A DNA stretch of 64,000 nucleotides from JAFGGG01 sp964638895 (GTDB lineage Bacteria; Spirochaetota; Spirochaetia; SZUA-6; RPPD01), in assembly GCA_964638895.1 (NCBI GenBank), contig CAZWYY010000013.1:1-64000 (forward strand). Reading direction: 5' to 3'. This document shows, piece by piece, positions 52,698 through 61,486 of the stretch. The position numbers and the translations under genes are program-made. Numbering within the stretch: the stretch's first letter is position 1; each line of letters starts with the position of its first letter. The notes beneath the pieces are model-generated. The model saw only the letters and a program-made list of their open reading frames with translations. It was not told the origin of the DNA and made no database searches.

Positions 52698-53605
52698 AAC
52701 TCCTTAAGCGCGTTTTCCTCGGCACTGCCGAAAAGCCCGCTTGGTTTTATGGTCAGAATAAGCAAAAGAATGCCCACCGAGACCGCGTCGCGATAGGCCA
52801 TGGGCAGGACACTGACGCTGAAGCTTTCGATCATGCCCAGCATGATCCCGCCGGCCACGGCCGCCATGCTGTTGCCCAGCCCCCCGATGATGGCCACGGT
52901 AAACCCTTTGATCGCAAAGCCCGAGCCCATATCGTAACTGGTTTTTGCCAGGGGTGAGATGGCGCAGCCGGCCAGGGCCCCCAGGGCCGCTGAGATCATG
53001 AAGGAAAGCGTGACCATGAGTTTGACATTGATGCCGCACAGCCCGGCCGCTGTTTTATTGGCCGCGCAGGCCCGCATGGCCTTGCCCGTAAGCGTGTACC
53101 GGAAAAACAGATACAGGGCGCCCACCAGCAGGGCGCAGATGCCGATGATCCACAGGTCCTGGGGAGAGATGTTCGCGCCCAGGATACCGAGAGAACTCCC
53201 CTCCGTGCCGCTGAAAAAGGGCAGGGCGTAGGTTTTTATACCCCAGATGTAGGACATGCCCTCGCGCATCACGATAGACAATCCGATGGTGATCACGATC
53301 AGGCGCAGCACCGCCGGATTTTGGGGCCAGCCGATAAACAAAAACTCTATGGCCGCGCCGATAGCCGTGGTGATGGCCACGGCCACCAGGATGGCCAGGA
53401 CCAGGGCCAGGCCGGTGGGCAGGGCCAACGCGGTAAAAAGCGCGTGTAGGCTGACGGCAAGGAGAGCCCCCACAATGAGGAACTCTCCCTGTGCAAAGTT
53501 GATTACTCCGGTTGTGTTATAGATTATATTAAAACCGATGGCCACGATGGCGTAGATGCTGCCCACGCGCAGCCCGGCAAAAAAGTACTGGAGTATGATA
53601 TCCAT
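52694..53605 (-). CDS. livH: Branched-chain amino acid-type ABC transporter permease LivH
   Basis: A 303-residue membrane protein with about eight hydrophobic segments and the LivH signatures GSIYAIVAIGFNIIYNTTGVINFAQGEF at the N-terminus and MRACAANKTAAGLCGIN in the cytosolic coupling loop. It is preceded by the substrate-binding protein gene (9-base gap) and coupled to livM. Confidence 0.95.
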   Translation of the reverse strand: MDIILQYFFAGLRVGSIYAIVAIGFNIIYNTTGVINFAQGEFLIVGALLAVSLHALFTALALPTGLALVLAILVAVAITTAIGAAIEFLFIGWPQNPAVLRLIVITIGLSIVMREGMSYIWGIKTYALPFFSGTEGSSLGILGANISPQDLWIIGICALLVGALYLFFRYTLTGKAMRACAANKTAAGLCGINVKLMVTLSFMISAALGALAGCAISPLAKTSYDMGSGFAIKGFTVAIIGGLGNSMAAVAGGIMLGMIESFSVSVLPMAYRDAVSVGILLLILTIKPSGLFGSAEENALKEF

Positions 53606-53614
53606 AACGTCCGG

Positions 53615-54784
53615 TTATTCCTTATATAAAACGAATTTTCCGTCCTTTACCACGTACATGACCAGCGAGTCCATGCCCAGGCCGTTGTGATCGGTGGGTG
53701 AATAATTATAAATACCGCCCGTGCCCGGGTGATTTTTAAGGTTCTCGATATACTCACGCACTTTTTCCTTGTCCGTTCCCACGGCCTTGATGGCCTCCAC
53801 CAGGATCATTAATGCGTCATAAGCATGTCCGCCGAAGGTGCTGACGTCTTCCTTGTAAGTGTCTTCGTACATCTTTTTGTATGCCACCAGCAGCGCCTTC
53901 TGGGGGTTGCTGTCCGGTAGTTGTTCGGCTGCAAGCAGCCTTCCACAGGGGAAGAGGATCCCCTCGGCGGCGTCCTTGCCGATGGCCTCCACGTACTTGA
54001 TGTTGCCGAAACCGTGACTGTGGAACAACGGAACGTTAAAGCCGATCTGTTTCATGTTCTGCGGGATGATGGACTGGGCCGGAAACACGGACCAGTTTAC
54101 CACAGCGTCCACATTGCTGGCCTTTACCTTGTTGAGTAGGGCCGTGAAATCGCTGTCCTTTACGCTGTACTCCTCCGAGATTACGATCTCCACCCCGTAC
54201 TGTGACGCGTATTTCTCGAACTGCTCCTTGCCGGATTTGCCGAACCCGGTGGCGCCCACAACCAGTCCGATACGCTTGATGCCCTTGTCCTGCATGGTTT
54301 TCAGGACCCACTGGGCCGCGTAACGGTCCTGCTGCGGGGTGGTGAACACCCATTTGGCGACCGGATTGGAAATGGACTCGGCCGCGGCGCATGACATATT
54401 GATAGTCCGGCCCTTTTCACAGATGTCCTTTATGGCCATTGAGGTGCCGCTTGAGGTGGGCCCGATAATGGCGAACACCTGGTCCTCTTCTATCAGTTGG
54501 TTGGCAAAACCGATGGCCTTTTCCGAACTGGCCTGCGAATCTTTGAGAATGAGTTCGATCTTGTGGCCGTTGACGCCTCCTTTGGCGTTGATCTCATCGA
54601 CAAGCATCTGCGCGGTTTTTACCTCGGGATCCCCCAGGAAGGAGATGGGCCCGGTTTGCGCGAAGATCGCTCCGATCTTTATGCTCTCACCGCCCCCCTG
54701 GGCGCAGGCGGATAAAAAATACGCGAGACTTAGGGCAATAGTGAGAAGCATGGAAAGTCTGAACCAAAGCCGAAATTTTTTCAT
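53615..54784 (-). CDS. Branched-chain amino acid-type substrate-binding lipoprotein
   Basis: A 389-residue periplasmic-binding protein of the LivJ/LivK (type I) family: IKIGAIFAQTGPISFLG at the mature start, ELILKDSQASSEKA, IGPTSSGTSMAI, and GGHAYDALMILVEAI near the C-terminus. The signal ends in LSAC, so Cys27 is probably lipidated, as expected in an organism that anchors its binding proteins. The ATG follows AAGGAGG by about nine bases, the strongest ribosome binding site in the operon, consistent with high expression of the binding protein. The ligand is likely an amino acid or aromatic acid. Confidence 0.93.
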   Translation of the reverse strand: MKKFRLWFRLSMLLTIALSLAYFLSACAQGGGESIKIGAIFAQTGPISFLGDPEVKTAQMLVDEINAKGGVNGHKIELILKDSQASSEKAIGFANQLIEEDQVFAIIGPTSSGTSMAIKDICEKGRTINMSCAAAESISNPVAKWVFTTPQQDRYAAQWVLKTMQDKGIKRIGLVVGATGFGKSGKEQFEKYASQYGVEIVISEEYSVKDSDFTALLNKVKASNVDAVVNWSVFPAQSIIPQNMKQIGFNVPLFHSHGFGNIKYVEAIGKDAAEGILFPCGRLLAAEQLPDSNPQKALLVAYKKMYEDTYKEDVSTFGGHAYDALMILVEAIKAVGTDKEKVREYIENLKNHPGTGGIYNYSPTDHNGLGMDSLVMYVVKDGKFVLYKE

Positions 54785-54840
54785 ACCGTGATACCTCCTT
54801 TTTTTGCACGTATGATAATACTTTTTATCTGATCTTCCAA

Positions 54841-55272
54841 TTATAAATCTTTGAGTCCTGCGTCAGTGACTACCGAGATATTATTGTCCCGCAGCACTTT
54901 AATGGCCGCGGAGGCGTCCTCGATCCTGAATACCAGGATGGCATTGTCCACCCGTTTTTCCACGAACGCGTACATGTACTCGATGTTGATGTTGTTTTTC
55001 AGGAATATCTCCAGGATGCGGTGCAGGCCTCCGGGCCGGTCCTCAACCTCGACCGCGATCACGTCCGTCTCCTGGGCCACGAAATGATGCTCCTTTAACA
55101 CCTTCAGGCACGCGGCAGGATCGTCCACTATCAGGCGCAGAACTCCGAACTCCGCGGTCTCGGCCAGGGCCAGAGTGCGGATGTTTATCCCGGCGTCCGC
55201 CAATAGCCCGGTCACCTCGGCCAGCCTGCCGATCTTGTTCTCCAGAAAAATTGATATCTGTTTTATCTTCAT
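54841..55272 (-). CDS. Tandem ACT-domain protein
   Basis: A 143-residue protein made of two ACT domains: KQISIFLENKIGRLAEVTGLLADAGINIRTL (residues 3-33) and IAVEVEDRPGGLHRILEIFLKNNINIEYM (residues about 72-100). ACT domains bind amino acids and regulate enzymes or transcription. This type is often encoded next to paaK and ior genes, and here it sits between a paaK and the binding-protein gene. It probably senses an amino acid and adjusts this pathway, by contact with the ligase or otherwise (inference). Confidence 0.9.
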   Translation of the reverse strand: MKIKQISIFLENKIGRLAEVTGLLADAGINIRTLALAETAEFGVLRLIVDDPAACLKVLKEHHFVAQETDVIAVEVEDRPGGLHRILEIFLKNNINIEYMYAFVEKRVDNAILVFRIEDASAAIKVLRDNNISVVTDAGLKDL

Positions 55273-55284
55273 GTTTGACTCCTT

Positions 55285-56583
55285 TTATAACTGACGTTTG
55301 TCTATGACCCGCTTGGCCTTGCCTTCGCTGCGCGGGATTGTGCCGGGCTCCACCAGTTTGACCCTGGCGTGAACGTTCAGCGCGGAATAAAGCTCCTCCT
55401 CCATGCGTTTCTCGTTGGCATTGAGGTTCTTGATTTCGTCCGAAAAAAGATTTTCGGTCATCTCCACCTGGACCTCGATGCTGTCGAGCTGTTCCTTGCG
55501 GTCCACCAGAATCTGGTAGTGGGGTTCCACCCCCTCCACGCGCAGGAGTACCTCCTCCACCTGGGAGGGAAACACGTTCACCCCGCGCACGATGAGCATG
55601 TCGTCCGTACGCCCCAGCAGGCGGTGCATGCGCACCAGGCTGCGGCCGCAGGCGCATGTTTCGCGCGTAAGAAAGGTGATGTCGCGGGTGCGGTAACGCA
55701 GCACGGGCGTGCCCTCCTTGGTCAGGGTGGTAAACACCAGTTCCCCCCTTTGCCCTTCCGGTAGCGTCTCGCCCGTGGCCGGGTCTATGATCTCGGCGTA
55801 GAAATGGTCTTCGAAGATGTGCAGGCCGTCCTGCTCGAGACACTCGGCCGATACCCCCGGCCCGATAATCTCGGTCAGCCCGTAAATATCCAGGGCCTTT
55901 AAAAAAAGTTTGGCCTCGATCTCCCTGCGCATGCCGTCACTCCAGGGCTCGGCGCCGAACAGCCCCACCCGCAGCGGCAGATCGTTGAAGTCCACTCCTT
56001 CGCTTTTGCCGATCTCGGCCAGCAGCAGCGAGTAGGAGGGGGTGCAGGTAAGTACGGTGGACCCGAAGTCACGCATGATCTGGAGCTGGCGCTTGGTGTT
56101 GCCGCCCGAGATGGGAATCACATTGGCGCCCAGTTTGCGCGCTCCGTAATGAACGCCCAGGCCCCCGGTAAACAGCCCGTATCCGTACGCATTCTGCACG
56201 GTGTCATCCGCCGTCGTGTCGCCCATGGCCAGGGTGCGGGCCATGACCTCGGACCAGATTTCAATATCGCCCCTTGTATAGGCATCCACAACGGGCTTGC
56301 CGGTGGTGCCGGAAGAGGTGTGTATTTCTACTATATCGCGCTTGTCCGCGGCCAAAAGGCCCAGGGGATATACATCGCGCATATCGTCCTTGGTGGTAAA
56401 GGGCAGCTTGACGATATCCGAAATATCCTTGATATCGGACGGTTTCACGCGCAGTGCGTCCATCTTTTCCCTATAGAAGGGCACGCGTTTGTACAGCCGG
56501 GCCGTAAGCTCGCACAGGCGCCTGCTTTGCAGCTTCCGCAGCCCGGCCGGTTCCATGGCCTCGTATTCCCGGTTCCAGATCAT
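55285..56583 (-). CDS. paaK: Phenylacetate-CoA ligase-type enzyme, copy 2
   Basis: A 432-residue AMP-forming ligase with SSGTTGKPVVDAYTR, DIYGLTEIIGPGV and RGELVFTTLTKEGTPVLRYRTRD. Conserved length and C-terminal KRVIDKRQL ending match PaaK. It overlaps iorB by 4 bases. Placed directly after iorAB, it fits the archaeal and bacterial pattern in which Ior products or related aryl acids are interconverted with CoA esters. It differs from copies 1 and 3 in the substrate-facing regions, so a different acid is possible. Confidence 0.94.
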   Translation of the reverse strand: MIWNREYEAMEPAGLRKLQSRRLCELTARLYKRVPFYREKMDALRVKPSDIKDISDIVKLPFTTKDDMRDVYPLGLLAADKRDIVEIHTSSGTTGKPVVDAYTRGDIEIWSEVMARTLAMGDTTADDTVQNAYGYGLFTGGLGVHYGARKLGANVIPISGGNTKRQLQIMRDFGSTVLTCTPSYSLLLAEIGKSEGVDFNDLPLRVGLFGAEPWSDGMRREIEAKLFLKALDIYGLTEIIGPGVSAECLEQDGLHIFEDHFYAEIIDPATGETLPEGQRGELVFTTLTKEGTPVLRYRTRDITFLTRETCACGRSLVRMHRLLGRTDDMLIVRGVNVFPSQVEEVLLRVEGVEPHYQILVDRKEQLDSIEVQVEMTENLFSDEIKNLNANEKRMEEELYSALNVHARVKLVEPGTIPRSEGKAKRVIDKRQL

Positions 56584-57176
56584 GTGGTTACCTCCTTCGT
56601 GAATGTCTTATAATAATCGCCGCCCTCTGCAAAGGCGGCCAGGTTTTGTTCCAGGAAGCGCCACGGCACCACTCCGGCGACGGCCTGTTCCCAGGCCGTG
56701 TTCGGGATTTCCAAGAGCGGGGCTATAAATCCCAGCAGGGCCGTGTTAAAGAACCTTTTGTCCGCGATACGCCCGGACAGGCGTTCCGGATCAATCAGGA
56801 GGAGTTCGGGGCAGGCTTTCTGCAGCTCATCCTCTATCTGCGCCGGGTACTCTTTCGCGGCCGCGGGTCTGATCCTGAAGCGGCAGACGGCGACCACGGT
56901 TTTCCTGTTGGCGTACGCCAGCCAGCGCAGGGTCTCCATCTCCTCCAGGGAGAGCAGAATGTCGGCCTCTCCCCGTGAGATTACCGGAGAATACACACTG
57001 GGGCCGAAGCGAACGTGGCTCGACACCGAACCGCCCCGCTGGCTCATGCCGTGAATTTCGCTTTTTTTGACATCCAACCCGTGGATCATGGCGGCCGTGC
57101 TCAGGATGTTGCTTGCCGTAATGATACCCTGCCCGCCCACGCCCACCATCAGGATGTTGAAGTTTTTCCGCCGCAT
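56580..57176 (-). CDS. iorB: Indolepyruvate ferredoxin oxidoreductase, beta subunit
   Basis: A 198-residue gamma-type domain of 2-oxoacid:ferredoxin oxidoreductases: NILMVGVGGQGIITASNIL at the N-terminus and the HGMSQRGGSVSSHVRFG segment, both hallmarks of IorB. With IorA it decarboxylates aryl pyruvates (indolepyruvate, phenylpyruvate) to aryl-acetyl-CoA and reduces ferredoxin. It is 4 bases after iorA and 4 bases overlapped with paaK copy 2. Confidence 0.95.
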   Translation of the reverse strand: MRRKNFNILMVGVGGQGIITASNILSTAAMIHGLDVKKSEIHGMSQRGGSVSSHVRFGPSVYSPVISRGEADILLSLEEMETLRWLAYANRKTVVAVCRFRIRPAAAKEYPAQIEDELQKACPELLLIDPERLSGRIADKRFFNTALLGFIAPLLEIPNTAWEQAVAGVVPWRFLEQNLAAFAEGGDYYKTFTKEVTT

Positions 57177-57180
57177 GCGC

Positions 57181-58794
57181 CTACTCTTTCTTTGCCTTTT
57201 TTTTCAGAATTACGCACTGCCCCTGCGCCACCACCAGGGAAAGCTCGCGTTTTTCCAGGGCCGCGCTAATGGTCTGTTCCAGTTCCCGGCGCGCGTAGGC
57301 GTCAACCAGGTGAATGTTTTGTTCAGGTATGCCCACGGCCTGGGCAAGTTTCACATAATTGAGCCTTACGGTCTGTTCCCTGTTGATCCGCTCTCCGGAC
57401 AGTGGATTGGGCTGCATGCCGGTCATGGCGGTTGTGCCGTTGTCCAGCACGATGATCACCGAATGCCGCTTGTTGTAGGCCGCGTTGATCAGGCCCGTGA
57501 CCCCGGAATGGGCGAAGGTAGAGTCCCCGATCACGGCCACGGCGCCCCCCGCGTATTCCCGTCCCATGGCCGCCTCCATGCCTTGGACCATGCCGATGCT
57601 GCCGCCCATCTCCACGCAGGTGTCCATGGCGCTGAAGGGGGGCAGGACCCCCAGGGTATAACAGCCGATATCGCCGGATACAATGACGTTCAGTTTGTTC
57701 AGGATGGTAAACACGGCGCGGTGGGGGCAGCCCGGGCAGAGCGTGGGTGGTCGCGGGGGCAGCGCGAACCCCGCAGCGGGCAGGACCTGTCCGGCGGAAG
57801 GGTCGGGAGCCGTAAGCTCCGGCGGAATAATATCCTTAAACGCCCCGCGGATAATATCCGGGGAAAGCTCCCCTACGGTGGGCAGGTATTGCTTGCCGCG
57901 TACCTCCAGGCCCATGGCCCGGATGCGCATCTCGAAGAAGGGGTCCAACTCTTCCACAACCAGAAGCGTGTCCACGCCTCCGGCAAAACCGCGGATCAGG
58001 TCCTCGGGCAGGGGGTGGGACATGCCCAGTTTTAAGACCGAGACCCCCGGGTAAAGTTCTTTCACGTAGGTATAGGCTACTCCGGCGGTGATGATTCCCA
58101 CGCGCGGATCGCCCTTTTCGACGCGGTTTATCTCCAGCGTGCCGCAGTCATGGCGGAGCCGCTGCATGCGCTCCTCCACCACGCCGTGGCGCACGCGGGC
58201 GTGCGCCGGGATCATCACGTATTTCGGCCTGTCGCGGTAAAAGCCCGCCGGCTTCGGCGGCCGTGCCGTGGTCTCCTCCTTTTGCACCACGGACAGCGAA
58301 TGGGAGACGCGGGTGGTGGTGCGCAGCAGCACCGGCGTATCGTAACGCTCACTTATGGAATAGGCCAGGGCGGTGAAATCCCGGGCCTCCTGGGAATCCG
58401 CCGGCTCCAGCATGGGCAGTTTGGCCGCTTCCGCGTAATGGCGGTTGTCCTGCTCGTTCTGCGACGAGTGGATCCCGGGATCGTCCGCGGTTACGATAAC
58501 AAGCCCCGCGGCAACGCCGGTGTACGCGGCGATAAAAAGGGGGTCCGCGGCCACGTTAAGTCCCACGTGCTTCATTGTCACCAGGGTGCGCGCGCCGCTT
58601 AAAGACGCGCCCAGCCCCACCTCCAGCGCCACCTTTTCGTTCACCGACCATTCGGTGTACACATCGGGATATTCGGTCAGCGCTTCCAGTATCTCCGAGG
58701 AGGGGGTGCCGGGATATCCCGTTCCCACCGTAACCCCGGCCTGGAAGGCCCCTAAAGCGATGGCCTGGTTTCCGGAGAGCAGCGCTTTTTTCAT
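57181..58794 (-). CDS. iorA: Indolepyruvate ferredoxin oxidoreductase, alpha subunit, without ferredoxin domain
   Basis: A 537-residue subunit: VTVGTGYPGTPSSEILEAL (pyruvate-binding-type start), VNEKVALEVGLGASLSGART, TLCPGCPHRAVF, and the thiamine diphosphate-binding region GDIGCYTLG...GDSTFAHSGVTGLINAAYNK. IorA proteins are usually about 600-650 residues because of a C-terminal two-cluster ferredoxin domain; here the protein stops at CVILKKKAKKE and no CxxCxxC repeat follows, with iorB starting 4 bases later. Electrons must leave through another partner. Start overlaps the upstream paaK gene by 4 bases. Confidence 0.94.
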   Translation of the reverse strand: MKKALLSGNQAIALGAFQAGVTVGTGYPGTPSSEILEALTEYPDVYTEWSVNEKVALEVGLGASLSGARTLVTMKHVGLNVAADPLFIAAYTGVAAGLVIVTADDPGIHSSQNEQDNRHYAEAAKLPMLEPADSQEARDFTALAYSISERYDTPVLLRTTTRVSHSLSVVQKEETTARPPKPAGFYRDRPKYVMIPAHARVRHGVVEERMQRLRHDCGTLEINRVEKGDPRVGIITAGVAYTYVKELYPGVSVLKLGMSHPLPEDLIRGFAGGVDTLLVVEELDPFFEMRIRAMGLEVRGKQYLPTVGELSPDIIRGAFKDIIPPELTAPDPSAGQVLPAAGFALPPRPPTLCPGCPHRAVFTILNKLNVIVSGDIGCYTLGVLPPFSAMDTCVEMGGSIGMVQGMEAAMGREYAGGAVAVIGDSTFAHSGVTGLINAAYNKRHSVIIVLDNGTTAMTGMQPNPLSGERINREQTVRLNYVKLAQAVGIPEQNIHLVDAYARRELEQTISAALEKRELSLVVAQGQCVILKKKAKKE

Positions 58795-60140
58795 CCTGTT
58801 GTTTCACTCCCCATCTTACTCCCCACCTCGCTCCCGTCGTTCCTGTGATCGAACACCCTGACCGCCTTTCCCTCGTGCGCCCGCAGGCTGCGGGCCTCCA
58901 CCAGGTTTACCACCGGGTTCACGGTGATCTCGGCGGCCAGTTCCTCCTCAAGCCGTTTCTGCAGGTGCTCAATGCCGGACAGGGAATCCGTAAACCCCGC
59001 CTCGTCCAGCTCCACTTTGATATGCAGTTTGTCCATGAAATTTTCTTTGTAGATATGGATCTCGTAATTGGTTCCTACCTGGGGCACGCGCATCAGCACC
59101 TGCTCCACCTGGATGGGAAACAGGTTGACGCCGTTGATGATCAGCATGTCATCGGTCCTGCCGCGGATGCGCTCAATGCGCCGGTGCGTCCGCCCGCAGG
59201 AGCAGGTCCCGGGCAGGATGCGCGTCAGGTCTCCGGTGCGATAGCGCAAGAGGGGCATGGCCTCCCTGTTCAGGCTGGTGAGCACCAGCTCGCCCTGTTC
59301 GCCGTCCGGCAGGGTTTCCCCTGTGCCCGGATCGATAATTTCGGCCAGGACCTGGTCCTCCCAGATGTGGAGCCCGTTTTGCGCTTCGCACTCGAAGGCC
59401 ACGCCCGGCCCGCAGATTTCGGACAGGCCGTATGAATTATAGGCCTTGAGGCCCAAAAGATCCTGGATTTTAACGCGGACCTCCTGGCTGTGGGGCTCGG
59501 CGCCGATAAACGCCAGGCGCAGGGCCAGGTCCTCCCGCGGGTTAACGCCCGTTTCGGCCAGAAGCCCCGCCAGGCGCAGGGCGTAGCTGGGCAGGATGTG
59601 CAGGGCCGTTGTCCTGAACTGATTCATAAACCAAAGCTGGCGTTTGCTGTTGCCCGGACCGATGGGGATGGTGAGCATGCCCAGTTTTTCCGCGCCGTAA
59701 TGCAGGCCCAGGCCGCCGGTGAACAGGCCGTACCCCATCATGTTCTGGAACACGTCACGCGGCCGCGCGCCTGCCGCAAAAAGGCAGCGGGCCATGACAT
59801 TGCTCCACTCCTCTATATCACGGCGCGTATGGTAGACCACGGTGGGGTTCCCCGTTGTTCCGGAGGAAGAGTGCAGGCGCACCACCTGTTCCAGGGGCAC
59901 GGCCAAAAAGCCGTAGGGGAAGTTGTCGCGCAGGTCCTGTTTGCCGGTCAATGGCAGGTCCCGTATCCCGTCCATGCCGCGGACACCCGGTTTTTGTTTT
60001 TCCAGGAGGTTTTTGTAAAATGGCGCCTTGGCGGCCCGCTCAAGCACGGCCGCAAAACGTGAAGACTGAAGCTTGGAAAGCTCCGGGCGGGTGAGACATT
60101 CAAGGTGTTCTTCCCAGTAAGGGCCGCCGGCCATTATCAT
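58791..60140 (-). CDS. paaK: Phenylacetate-CoA ligase-type enzyme, copy 3
   Basis: A 449-residue AMP-forming ligase with SSGTTGNPTVVYHTR (Lys of the usual motif replaced by Asn), NSYGLSEICGPGV, and QGELVLTSLNREAMPLLRYRTGDL. The start is taken at the ATG heading MIMAGGPYWEE; a second ATG is two codons later, and a much longer in-frame reading would cover the neighbouring promoter. No good ribosome binding site is present. It is the first gene of the long minus-strand operon and overlaps iorA by 4 bases. The Asn in the P-loop region marks it as a distinct subtype. Confidence 0.93.
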   Translation of the reverse strand: MIMAGGPYWEEHLECLTRPELSKLQSSRFAAVLERAAKAPFYKNLLEKQKPGVRGMDGIRDLPLTGKQDLRDNFPYGFLAVPLEQVVRLHSSSGTTGNPTVVYHTRRDIEEWSNVMARCLFAAGARPRDVFQNMMGYGLFTGGLGLHYGAEKLGMLTIPIGPGNSKRQLWFMNQFRTTALHILPSYALRLAGLLAETGVNPREDLALRLAFIGAEPHSQEVRVKIQDLLGLKAYNSYGLSEICGPGVAFECEAQNGLHIWEDQVLAEIIDPGTGETLPDGEQGELVLTSLNREAMPLLRYRTGDLTRILPGTCSCGRTHRRIERIRGRTDDMLIINGVNLFPIQVEQVLMRVPQVGTNYEIHIYKENFMDKLHIKVELDEAGFTDSLSGIEHLQKRLEEELAAEITVNPVVNLVEARSLRAHEGKAVRVFDHRNDGSEVGSKMGSETTG

Positions 60141-60175
60141 GATCTTATTCGAAACAGTACGACATGTAAAGGCCG

Positions 60176-60204
60176 TTGCCAGAATAATAATTACCTGATA
60201 CCCT
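60176..60204 (+). promoter_or_regulatory. Possible promoter for the aminotransferase gene
   Basis: TTGCCA at 60176-60181 (5 of 6 consensus) and TACCCT at 60199-60204 with a 17-base spacer, the latter preceded by TG as in extended -10 elements. The -10 match is poor, and the predicted start of transcription would fall close to the ribosome binding site, so support is limited. It lies in the 85-base gap between the divergent paaK and aminotransferase genes. Confidence 0.3.
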
Positions 60205-60225
60205 GCGTACGAAAGGGGTGTTGCC

Positions 60226-61407
60226 ATGGCTGTTGCAGTGAAAATAAAGAGAATGATGGAAGAATCCTCTTGGATACGCAGAATGTTTGAGGCCGGCGCC
60301 CAGCTTAAGGAGCGGCATGGGGAGGATAAGGTGTGTGATTTCAGCCTGGGAAATCCCATCCTCGAGCCGCCGCAGGCTTTCCGGGAGACCCTGCGCGGGC
60401 TGGCCGCCGAGGATATGCCTCTGAAGCACGCCTACATGCCCAACGCCGGCTATCGCTTTGCGCGGGAGGCCGTCTCCGGGTACGTAGGCAGGGAGTACGG
60501 CGTGGAGCCCGGCTGGACCAATGTAATCATGACCTGCGGGGCCGGGGGCGCCCTGAACGTGATCCTCAAGACCATCCTTAATCCCGGGGACAAGATCCTG
60601 GTCCCAACCCCGTGTTTTGTGGAGTACAGGTTCTATGTGGAGAACCACGGCGGTGTGCCGGAGTTCGTGCCGGGCACGGAGGATTTTAATATTGATGTCG
60701 GGGCCCTGGAACGCAGCATCGACGCGCATACCGCCGGCATCATCATCAACTCACCCAACAATCCTTCGGGCAGGGTGTATGACGGAGACACGCTCGAAAG
60801 ACTCTGCCGTATGCTTGAACAAAAAAGCCGCGACACGGGACGGTCCCTTTACCTGGTAAGCGATGAGCCCTACCGCCGGGTGACGTATGACGGGGTCCGC
60901 GTGCCGTCGCTGCCCAAGCTTTACCGCAATACCGTTATCGCCACCTCGTTCTCCAAGGACCTGTCCATTCCCGGAGAAAGGATCGGCTGGCTGGCCGTGC
61001 ACCCGGAGGCTGATGACGCCGCCGCCTTGGTAAACGGATGCATTCTCTGCAACCGCATCCTGGGATATGTAAACGCCCCGGCCCTGATGCAGCGGGCCGT
61101 ATCAGGGCTGTTGGACGTCACCATAGACGCCGGTATATATCGTAAAAAAAGGGATCTGCTGTATGACAACCTGACGCGTTTGGGTTACAGCGCGCGCCGG
61201 CCCGAGGGGGCGTTTTATCTCTTCCCGCGCGCGCCCGGCGGGGACGATCTGAAATTCACGGCCCTGCTGCAGGACCAACTGATTCTGGCCGTACCGGGCA
61301 CGGGCTTTGCTTTTCCGGGATATTTCCGCCTGGCCTACTGCGTGGAGGATGAGGTGATCGAAAGGTCGCTGGAAGGTTTCGCGCGGGCCCTGGCCGCGGC
61401 CGGCTAA
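60226..61407 (+). CDS. Class I/II PLP aminotransferase
   Basis: A 393-residue fold-type I aminotransferase: FSLGNPILEPP, AYMPNAGYRFAREAV, INSPNNPSGRVY (substrate Asn), LVSDEPYRRVTY and the PLP lysine in SFSKDLSIPGERIGW, then the carboxylate-binding Arg in YFRLAYC. It would convert an aromatic or branched amino acid to a 2-oxo acid, supplying substrate for IorAB. AAAGGGG precedes the ATG. It is transcribed away from the paaK-ior-liv operon, and the two gene sets together make a plausible amino acid degradation pathway. Confidence 0.93.
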   Translation: MAVAVKIKRMMEESSWIRRMFEAGAQLKERHGEDKVCDFSLGNPILEPPQAFRETLRGLAAEDMPLKHAYMPNAGYRFAREAVSGYVGREYGVEPGWTNVIMTCGAGGALNVILKTILNPGDKILVPTPCFVEYRFYVENHGGVPEFVPGTEDFNIDVGALERSIDAHTAGIIINSPNNPSGRVYDGDTLERLCRMLEQKSRDTGRSLYLVSDEPYRRVTYDGVRVPSLPKLYRNTVIATSFSKDLSIPGERIGWLAVHPEADDAAALVNGCILCNRILGYVNAPALMQRAVSGLLDVTIDAGIYRKKRDLLYDNLTRLGYSARRPEGAFYLFPRAPGGDDLKFTALLQDQLILAVPGTGFAFPGYFRLAYCVEDEVIERSLEGFARALAAAG

Positions 61408-61408
61408 A

Positions 61409-61429
61409 ACGGCGCAAAGACGGCGCAAA
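61409..61429. repeat. Two copies of a 10-base direct repeat after the aminotransferase gene
   Basis: ACGGCGCAAA occurs at 61409-61418 and 61420-61429, separated by one G, just after the stop codon. It looks like a local slippage duplication in a GC-rich gap. The remaining gap to 61486 has an imperfect CGCACG...CGTGCG hairpin without a T-run; nothing else is seen. Confidence 0.5.
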
Positions 61430-61486
61430 CCGCGGCTGTTACGCGAGGCGCACGGCGGGGAACGGCGCGTGCGGACGTCGACCGCC

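Noticed and set aside
57177..57260. A frameshift that removed the IorA ferredoxin domain
   Set aside because: The next gene, iorB, starts 4 bases after the iorA stop and is intact, so there is no space for a displaced domain.
61437..61475. A terminator after the aminotransferase gene
   Set aside because: The CGCACG...CGTGCG stem has a 13-base loop and no T-run.
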